From NCBI GenBank assembly GCA_905480055.1, contig CAJQOW010000167.1, forward strand, positions 1-5,972: a stretch of 5,972 nucleotides of DNA. The letters run 5' to 3'. Both the position numbers and the translations under genes were made by a program. Shown one piece after another: positions 1-5,972 of this stretch (positions are counted from its first letter, which is position 1; each line of letters begins with the position of its first letter). Origin of the DNA: an uncultured Acidimicrobiia bacterium. GTDB lineage: Bacteria; Actinomycetota; Acidimicrobiia; UBA5794. The notes below the pieces were generated by a model that was not told the DNA's origin, did not search any database, and worked only from the letters and a program-made list of their open reading frames with translations.

Positions 1-106
1 TCACGGCGTCCTGTGGTGAGGCAAGGATCCGTTCGTCCTTGTACAGACCCGCCTCACGGATGGCCGCGGTCTCGTTGGAAAGATATTCGATGAATCGCGA
101 TGTCAT
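1..106 (-). CDS. kbl: Glycine C-acetyltransferase (2-amino-3-ketobutyrate CoA ligase), N-terminal fragment
   Basis: Only the first 35 codons lie in the window; the gene runs off the left edge. The translation begins MTSRFIEYLSNETAAI and continues REAGLYKDERILASPQDAV. The pattern 'I(R/K)EAGLYK(D/E)ER(I/V)..SPQ.A' is typical of the N-terminus of 2-amino-3-ketobutyrate CoA ligase, a PLP-dependent enzyme of the alpha-oxoamine synthase family. In that family the enzyme cleaves 2-amino-3-ketobutyrate with CoA to glycine and acetyl-CoA, the second step of threonine degradation after threonine dehydrogenase, in the cytoplasm. The ATG at 106 is preceded by a strong GGAGGT (115-110) with a short 3-nt spacer, which fixes the start. 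The PLP lysine and the rest of the fold lie outside the window, so relatives such as 8-amino-7-oxononanoate synthase cannot be fully excluded, although their N-termini normally lack this motif. A threonine dehydrogenase gene might sit downstream, beyond the edge. Confidence 0.8.
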   Translation of the reverse strand, partial: MTSRFIEYLSNETAAIREAGLYKDERILASPQDAV

Positions 107-128
107 GGCACCTCCGATCCTGAGTGTA
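107..128 (-). promoter_or_regulatory. Candidate kbl -10 element and Shine-Dalgarno
   Basis: Reading the minus strand, TACACT (128-123) fits the actinobacterial TANNNT -10 pattern. It would place transcription start near 116, giving a leader of about 10 nt that contains GGAGGT (115-110) just before the kbl ATG. No convincing -35 hexamer is visible at 16-18 bp. The -10 assignment is pattern-based only. Confidence 0.35.
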
Positions 129-165
129 TGCAGCCCGTCGATGCCGGGCAGGCCGCGCCAAGTGC

Positions 166-192
166 TACATTCCGCTGGAACCGCACCGAGGG
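166..192 (+). promoter_or_regulatory. Candidate -10 and ribosome binding site for the flippase-like gene
   Basis: TACATT (166-171) fits TANNNT and would start transcription near 178. GAGGG (188-192) lies 8 nt before the ATG at 201, and AGGA (194-197) is a second, closer option. Together they support translation from 201 rather than from the in-frame ATGs further upstream, which overlap the divergent kbl gene. No clear -35 is visible. Confidence 0.3.
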
Positions 193-200
193 CAGGACCC

Positions 201-1316
201 ATGACTGACGACACATCACTTCCTCCAGACGAACCGGAAGATTCGGCTGCCGAGGGCGTGGACGAGGAACCAAAGCCGAAGTTTGGCAAGCAACAGATCA
301 TCGCTGGCATCGCCACCCTGTTGATTCTCATCCTCGTCTTCGCCGTCGTCCTTCCCCAGCTCGGCGACTACGGCCAGGCATGGGAAGCCATCAAGAACAT
401 GGAGACGTGGCAGCTCGGCCTGATCATTGCCGCAACCATCGGGATGATCCTGATCTACGTGCTTCCCTTCACCGCAGCGTTGCCCGGCCTTCGGTACTGG
501 GACGGTTTCGAGGTTCGGCAGACATCGTTCATGATCAGCAACGTCATTCCTGCCGGTGGAGCGTTCGGCCTGGCTGTCCAATACGGCATGCTCCAGAGCT
601 ACGGGTTCGGCGCAGCTCCCGCCACAGCAGCGATCGGCATCACGAGCGTGTGGAATGTGTTCATCACGCTGTCGCTCCCTGTCCTCGGCCTGATTGGGCT
701 GTTCATTGTTGGAGAAGGAAACACAGAAGCCATCACCATCACCGTTATCGCCACAGCGGTGATCGTCGCCTCGATTGTCATCTTCACCCTCATACTTCGC
801 AAGGAGTCGACCGCGCGCAAGATCGGCGTTTGGACAGACAATCTGATCGACTGGGCCGCCGGGCTGATCAACAAGACGGTTGATGTCGATGCCGAGCAAG
901 GGATCGTGGACTTCCGGAGTTCGATCATTGGCGTCGTTGCAGATCGCTGGGCATGGATAACCCTTGCAAACCTGGGACAGCAGCTCGCCCAGTTCAGCAT
1001 CCTCTATCTCGCTGTTGTGGCGTTGCAGGGCGGTTTCGATGGGCCGATCGGTTTTTGGGAAGCCCTCGCAGCGTTTGCATTCGGCAGGCTTGCGACCTTC
1101 ATCCCTGTGCCTCCAGGCGGGTTGGGGACGACGGATGCCATTATCGCCAGCATGCTCACCAGCTTCGGACTACCAAACAACGATGCCCTCGCCGCCACCA
1201 TGATCTGGCGTGCCATGACCTACTTCCCGCAGGTCATCATCGGCATCATTACGTTCTTGAATTTCCGTCGTAGGCAGAACAAGGGCGAGGTCGGTTCGAT
1301 GGTGGGAGGGTCATGA
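201..1316 (+). CDS. Lysylphosphatidylglycerol synthase TM-domain / flippase-like membrane protein (UPF0104, YbhN-type)
   Basis: A 371-residue inner-membrane protein. Residues 1-32 are an acidic, proline-containing cytoplasmic tail. Hydrophobic segments follow at about 33-53, 72-92, 145-170, 178-198, 252-275, 285-303 and 340-355, with further amphipathic stretches, and the C-terminus is basic (FRRRQNK). The diagnostic features are the 'NVIPAGGAFGLAVQYGML' region near 114-131 and 'FGRLATFIPVPPGGLGTTDA' near 294-313. The PPGGLG core is the hallmark of the LPG-synthase TM family (Pfam PF03706 / TIGR00374). The soluble aminoacyl-transferase domain of full-length MprF is absent, so this protein should not make lysyl-PG by itself. 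Stand-alone members are thought to act in lipid or polyprenol-linked glycan translocation, but the substrate here is unknown. An in-frame reading extends upstream to 39, but that would overlap divergent kbl and lacks family sequence; the ATG at 201 has an SD. It seems monocistronic and converges with the small minus-strand ORF. Confidence 0.85.
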   Translation: MTDDTSLPPDEPEDSAAEGVDEEPKPKFGKQQIIAGIATLLILILVFAVVLPQLGDYGQAWEAIKNMETWQLGLIIAATIGMILIYVLPFTAALPGLRYWDGFEVRQTSFMISNVIPAGGAFGLAVQYGMLQSYGFGAAPATAAIGITSVWNVFITLSLPVLGLIGLFIVGEGNTEAITITVIATAVIVASIVIFTLILRKESTARKIGVWTDNLIDWAAGLINKTVDVDAEQGIVDFRSSIIGVVADRWAWITLANLGQQLAQFSILYLAVVALQGGFDGPIGFWEALAAFAFGRLATFIPVPPGGLGTTDAIIASMLTSFGLPNNDALAATMIWRAMTYFPQVIIGIITFLNFRRRQNKGEVGSMVGGS

Positions 1317-1318
1317 TC

Positions 1319-1363
1319 CGGTGCCGCGCCGAATCACAGCGGCCCGGGGGCTCTGCGGCACCG
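1319..1363. terminator. Inverted repeat between convergent genes, possible terminator
   Basis: CGGTGCCGC (1319-1327) and GCGGCACCG (1355-1363) form a perfect 9-bp, GC-rich stem with a 27-nt loop that itself contains the self-complementary CCCGGG. It starts 3 nt after the stop codon of the flippase-like gene and ends 12 nt before the end of the convergent small ORF, so it could serve both. There is no T-tract on either side, and the loop is long for an intrinsic terminator. Confidence 0.4.
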
Positions 1364-1375
1364 TAGCCCTGGGAC

Positions 1376-1615
1376 TCAACGTGCTCCGAGTGACGTGATC
1401 GCTTCCCACATGGCGGTGCGGTCGCACGTGTCGCACACGACGCCTGGCCTCTTCTTGGCCCACACGGCGACCGAGACAAACGTCTTCGACCATGTCGTTG
1501 CATCGAGCGCGCACAGCGTGAGCGCTGGCGGTTCCCAAGTGCCGCTGTCGTCGTCATAGGTCGGGTGCCCGAGGTGGGCTTGGTTCCCGAGGGTCGTCTG
1601 TAGATACCGTCGCAT
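1376..1615 (-). CDS. Small hypothetical protein with a C-x24-C-x2-C pattern
   Basis: A 79-residue ORF beginning MRRYLQTTLGNQAHLGHPTY and ending WEAITSLGAR. I do not recognise it. It is likely real because about three quarters of third codon positions are G or C, clearly more than in the overlapping frames, and because the composition is protein-like (Trp, Cys, 'YDDDSGTWEPP'). Residue Cys35 and the pair Cys61-x2-Cys64 ('VVCDTC') resemble half of a zinc ribbon, with nearby His14 and His17 as possible extra ligands. Small one-domain proteins with a 'leading Cys then CxxC' layout occur in Actinobacteria and their phages, but I can assign no function. No membrane segment is obvious. The start is uncertain. 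A GTG at 1621 (81 residues) sits closer to an AGGGA sequence and lies 9 nt after a TACGAT (1636-1631). The frame stays open upstream to 1762, but that extension would translate the GAGTACN repeat and run into the ppdK terminator hairpin. Confidence 0.5.
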   Translation of the reverse strand: MRRYLQTTLGNQAHLGHPTYDDDSGTWEPPALTLCALDATTWSKTFVSVAVWAKKRPGVVCDTCDRTAMWEAITSLGAR

Positions 1616-1681
1616 GAGCACCGTTCCCTGATCGTATGGGACCGATTCAAGCAGACGAGCGCCGGAGCGCTTCCGCTCTCT

Positions 1682-1712
1682 GAGTACGGAGTACCGAGTA
1701 CTGGCTACGGAG
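1682..1712. repeat. Heptameric tandem repeat GAGTACN
   Basis: Three perfect units, GAGTACG (1682-1688), GAGTACC (1689-1695) and GAGTACT (1696-1702), are followed by a diverged unit GGCTACG (1703-1709) and a final GAG. The seventh base varies while GAGTAC is constant. Each unit carries the palindromic core GTAC, so the array also offers short self-complementary pairings. It lies between the small ORF and the ppdK terminator. Its function is unknown. Confidence 0.75.
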
Positions 1713-1731
1713 CGACAGCTCTCAAACGCGG

Positions 1732-1781
1732 TCAGCCGCACCGTCGTCAAAAGGGAAGGCACGCGGCGACGGTGCGGCTGA
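1732..1781 (-). terminator. Terminator hairpin of ppdK
   Basis: A perfect 15-bp inverted repeat (1732-1746 with 1767-1781; outer arm TCAGCCGCACCGTCG) surrounds a 20-nt loop. It begins 25 nt beyond the ppdK TAG stop codon on the minus strand. The stem is very GC-rich and would be highly stable, but the minus-strand RNA has only a modest U-run afterwards (GCGUUUGAG). That is common for actinobacterial terminators, so stem position and perfection are the main evidence. Read on the plus strand, two further pairs (a U-G wobble and a C-G) can form. Confidence 0.7.
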
Positions 1782-1806
1782 GGTCTGTTTCCTGGTTGTG
1801 CTCCGA

Positions 1807-4551
<2,745 letters not shown>

Positions 4552-4555
4552 GATG

Positions 4556-4624
4556 TCCTCTGATTGCTTTCCGTGAGCGTGCACTTCCGAGTGCCAGTCT
4601 AATCCTTAGTTCGTAAGTAATGAA
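4556..4624 (-). promoter_or_regulatory. Candidate ppdK promoter and Shine-Dalgarno
   Basis: On the minus strand TAGACT (4601-4596) fits the -10 pattern, with TTCATT (4624-4619) as a weak -35 at 17 bp. The predicted start near 4589 gives a leader of about 38 nt ending in AGAGGA (4561-4556) before the ATG at 4551. The block 4600-4640 is an AT-rich island in otherwise GC-rich DNA. A small dyad, CTTACGAACTAAG (4617-4605), sits in the -10/-35 spacer and could be an operator. Confidence 0.45.
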
Positions 4625-4672
4625 TACCGAATGTGGATTTCTTCTCCGTGGACCTCACTACGTCCAGGCATC

Positions 4673-4701
4673 GTGAACTGCATTGTGAACAAGGGGTGAA
4701 C
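4673..4701. promoter_or_regulatory. PHO-box-like triple direct repeat (GTGAAC / GTTCAC)
   Basis: Three identical GTGAAC hexamers occur at 4673-4678, 4685-4690 and 4696-4701, spaced 12 and 11 bp start to start, close to one helical turn. Read on the minus strand the units are GTTCACCCCTT, GTTCACAATGCA and GTTCACGATGC. OmpR/PhoB-family regulators bind such direct repeats head to tail, and the 11-nt unit starting GTTCAC resembles the PHO box described for Streptomyces PhoP. The site lies in front of a response regulator gene of that family and between two divergent promoters, so autoregulation and effects on ppdK are both possible. That a PhoP-type regulator binds here is an inference. GlnR- or MtrA-type sites also use GTnAC-like repeats. 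Confidence 0.55.
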
Positions 4702-4727
4702 GCGGGCGTCTTCGGCCTCGGGAACCG

Positions 4728-4739
4728 TACGATTGGACG
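4728..4739 (+). promoter_or_regulatory. -10 element positioned for a leaderless response-regulator mRNA
   Basis: TACGAT (4728-4733) is followed by exactly 6 nt and then the ATG at 4740. If transcription starts at that A, the hexamer spans -12 to -7, the canonical placement for actinobacterial leaderless transcripts. The sequence before the ATG has only a weak GGA and no real SD, which agrees. No -35 is evident, which would suit activator dependence on the upstream repeats (about -67 to -39). Confidence 0.5.
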
Positions 4740-5438
4740 ATGGCAGATCAAACGTTCACGCCGACCGTGCTGGTCGTCGACGACGAGCCGATGGTTCGTG
4801 AGGTCGTGTGCGCCTATCTGGACCGTGAAGGGTTCGCAACCCTGGAGGCTGAGGATGGGAGGAGTGCACTCGATCGAGTCGCGTCGGACAAGCCAGACCT
4901 GATCGTGCTGGATGTGATGTTGCCAAAGCTCGACGGGTATTCGGTCCTCGAGGAGCTCAGGAAATCCACCGATATGCCCGTCATCCTCCTGACGGCACGT
5001 GCGGAGGAAGTCGACCGTGTGCTCGGCCTCGAGCTCGGTGCAGACGACTACGTCGTGAAGCCGTTCTCGCCCAGGGAGCTGGCAGCCAGAATCCGATCCG
5101 TACTCCGTCGCTCCGGCCCGCAATCGGAGCCGCTTCCGACGCTCGAGTTCGACGAGTTCGTGATCGATGGTGCAGCCAGGGAGGTCACCGTTCGGAATGA
5201 ATCCGTTGAGATGCCGCCAATGGAGTTCGACCTTCTGCTGTATCTCGCACGCTCTCCCAAGCATGTCTTTTCCCGATCGGAACTGCTCGAGCAGGTGTGG
5301 GGTTCGAATGCCGAATGGCAGGACCCCTCGACGGTGACCGTGCACATTCGCCGTCTTCGCCAGAAGATCGAACTCGATCCCGATGATCCGAAGCATCTGG
5401 TCACCGTGTGGGGTCGTGGCTACCGGTTCGAGCCATGA
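4740..5438 (+). CDS. OmpR/PhoB-family two-component response regulator
   Basis: A 232-residue DNA-binding response regulator. The receiver domain (about 9-122) has the acidic pocket Asp14-Asp15, phospho-acceptor Asp58 in LIVLDVMLP, Thr85 in LLTAR, Tyr104 and invariant Lys107 in YVVKPFSPREL. After a linker, the C-terminal winged-helix domain (about 133-232) has MEFDLLLYLA, the recognition helix region STVTVHIRRLRQKIE (197-211) and the closing wing WGRGYRFEP. All are standard for the OmpR/PhoB subfamily, and the length is typical. Phosphorylation of Asp58 by the partner kinase should drive dimerisation on direct-repeat DNA. The kinase gene overlaps the stop codon by ATGA, so the pair is co-transcribed and probably translationally coupled. 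The start ATG has no good SD but fits a leaderless transcript. The upstream GTTCAC-type repeats suggest a PhoP/RegX3-like regulator, but the protein sequence alone does not settle the subgroup, so I give no gene symbol. Confidence 0.95.
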   Translation: MADQTFTPTVLVVDDEPMVREVVCAYLDREGFATLEAEDGRSALDRVASDKPDLIVLDVMLPKLDGYSVLEELRKSTDMPVILLTARAEEVDRVLGLELGADDYVVKPFSPRELAARIRSVLRRSGPQSEPLPTLEFDEFVIDGAAREVTVRNESVEMPPMEFDLLLYLARSPKHVFSRSELLEQVWGSNAEWQDPSTVTVHIRRLRQKIELDPDDPKHLVTVWGRGYRFEP

Positions 5439-5972
5439 GGATCCTTCTCGGCACGATCGCCGCAGTTCTCGTGGGGTTGTCGCTGTTCGAGCTGACGATG
5501 CAGCCGTCCGGAGCAGAACGCATCGAGCTTGCATTCATCTTTGTTGTGATGGCGGTCATCACCGGGCTCGCAGCCGCCTTCCTTCCCATGCTTGCCGGTC
5601 GAAGCCGGAAGCTGATGGCGACGTTGCTCGCGGTGTCGCTGGTGTCCGTGGTGATTGCCGTCTTGGGCCTGGTGATCGCTGCGAGCCGGATGTTCTTCAG
5701 CGACCACGACTTGGCGTTGCTTCTCGTGGTGCTCGGATTCGGCCTGATTGCCGCCCTCGGGTTTGCCGTGTCGGCGAGCAACGCCCTGACCGGCGACCTT
5801 CACAAGATGGCTCGCACAGCACATGACGTTGCCGAGGGTGACTTCGGTGCCAGAACCGGTGTGGAACGTCGAGATGAAGTGGGCCAGCTGGCCACCGACC
5901 TCGATGCGATGGCTGCCAGGCTCGAGCAGGCCTCAGACGAGAAGGAGCGAGAAGATGCCCGCCGACGTGAGT
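5435..5972 (+). CDS. Sensor histidine kinase, N-terminal part (four TM helices plus HAMP)
   Basis: The reading frame starts at the ATG overlapping the regulator's stop codon (ATGA) and stays open for 179 codons to the window edge. Hydrophobic segments at about 2-19, 31-53, 60-83 and 93-115 predict four membrane helices joined by short loops (about 20-30, 54-59 and 84-92), leaving no room for a folded extracellular sensor domain. A HAMP linker follows (about 112-166), recognisable by ALTGDLHKMARTAHDVAEGDF and RRDEVGQLATDLDAMAARL. A charged segment (EQASDEKEREDARRRE) then leads towards the dimerisation/phosphoacceptor domain, which lies outside the window together with the catalytic ATPase domain. 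Kinase identity therefore rests on HAMP, the membrane anchor and coupling to a response regulator. A HAMP protein of another type is possible but unlikely. No clear SD is visible, so expression probably depends on translational coupling. Confidence 0.85.
   Translation, partial: MRILLGTIAAVLVGLSLFELTMQPSGAERIELAFIFVVMAVITGLAAAFLPMLAGRSRKLMATLLAVSLVSVVIAVLGLVIAASRMFFSDHDLALLLVVLGFGLIAALGFAVSASNALTGDLHKMARTAHDVAEGDFGARTGVERRDEVGQLATDLDAMAARLEQASDEKEREDARRRE

Larger units (their letters stand above)
1616..1806. other. Gene-poor spacer between ppdK and the small ORF
   Basis: With the small ORF and the convergent spacer, the stretch 1317-1806 contains no other credible gene. This part holds, from right to left, the ppdK terminator hairpin, a heptameric tandem repeat and a possible TACGAT -10 (1636-1631 on the minus strand). 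An imperfect palindrome lies around 1659-1680 (GAGCGCCGGAGC facing GCTTCCGCTC). If the small ORF is rejected, all of 1317-1806 is non-coding. Confidence 0.5.

Noticed and set aside
39..200. N-terminal extension of the flippase-like protein to an upstream in-frame ATG
   Set aside because: It would overlap the divergent kbl start and both promoters, has no membrane or family sequence, and the ATG at 201 has a better ribosome binding site.
1249..1650. Alternative minus-strand frame of 133 codons overlapping the small ORF
   Set aside because: It is Arg/Ser/Pro-rich low-information sequence that overlaps the 3' end of the flippase-like gene; the frame at 1376-1615 has the better third-position GC bias.
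1682..1712. The GAGTACN array as a CRISPR or phage attachment site
   Set aside because: The units are only 7 bp with no spacers, and there is no cas gene, integrase or tRNA nearby.
4552..4584. GTG start for PPDK adding 11 residues
   Set aside because: It lacks an SD and lies only about 5 nt from the predicted transcription start, while the ATG at 4551 has AGAGGA at good spacing and matches the usual PPDK N-terminus.
4599..5534. A 311-codon minus-strand open frame across the response regulator
   Set aside because: It is antisense to the full response regulator and also runs through its promoter and the repeat array. The protein shows no family features.

Overview
The window reads as a chromosomal segment of a moderately high-GC member of the Actinomycetota, possibly the class Acidimicrobiia. 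The evidence is the GC-rich third codon positions, a pyruvate,phosphate dikinase, a stand-alone LPG-synthase-type membrane protein, a leaderless-looking promoter, and direct repeats resembling the actinobacterial PHO box. The class is an inference; only the general actinobacterial character is reasonably supported. No mobile element, tRNA, rRNA or CRISPR array is visible.

Layout. (a) 1-106, minus: the first 35 codons of a PLP enzyme that looks like glycine C-acetyltransferase (kbl). It is divergent from (b) 201-1316, plus: a 371-residue multi-pass membrane protein of the lysylphosphatidylglycerol synthase TM / flippase-like (UPF0104) family. (c) 1317-1806: a gene-poor stretch holding a candidate small Cys-containing ORF on the minus strand (1376-1615), a 7-bp tandem repeat (1682-1712), an inverted repeat between convergent genes (1319-1363) and a 15-bp perfect hairpin just beyond the ppdK stop codon. 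(d) 1807-4551, minus: a complete 914-residue pyruvate,phosphate dikinase with its phosphohistidine and catalytic Cys motifs intact. (e) 4552-4739: a divergent control region with a candidate ppdK promoter, three GTGAAC (GTTCAC on the other strand) direct repeats at 11-12 bp spacing, and a TACGAT -10 element exactly 6 nt before the next ATG. (f) 4740-5438, plus: an OmpR/PhoB-family response regulator. It overlaps by 4 bp (ATGA) with (g) 5435-end, plus: the N-terminal part of a sensor histidine kinase with four predicted membrane helices and a HAMP domain.

How it fits together. The response regulator and kinase form a translationally coupled two-component operon. The repeats upstream resemble the sites bound by actinobacterial PhoP and related OmpR-type regulators, so autoregulation is a reasonable hypothesis. 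The same site could also influence ppdK, whose enzyme interconverts pyruvate, ATP and Pi with PEP, AMP and PPi. The most interesting part of the window is therefore the 4552-4739 intergenic region, followed by the orphan small ORF and tandem repeat near 1376-1712. I saw no clearly new multi-gene system here.
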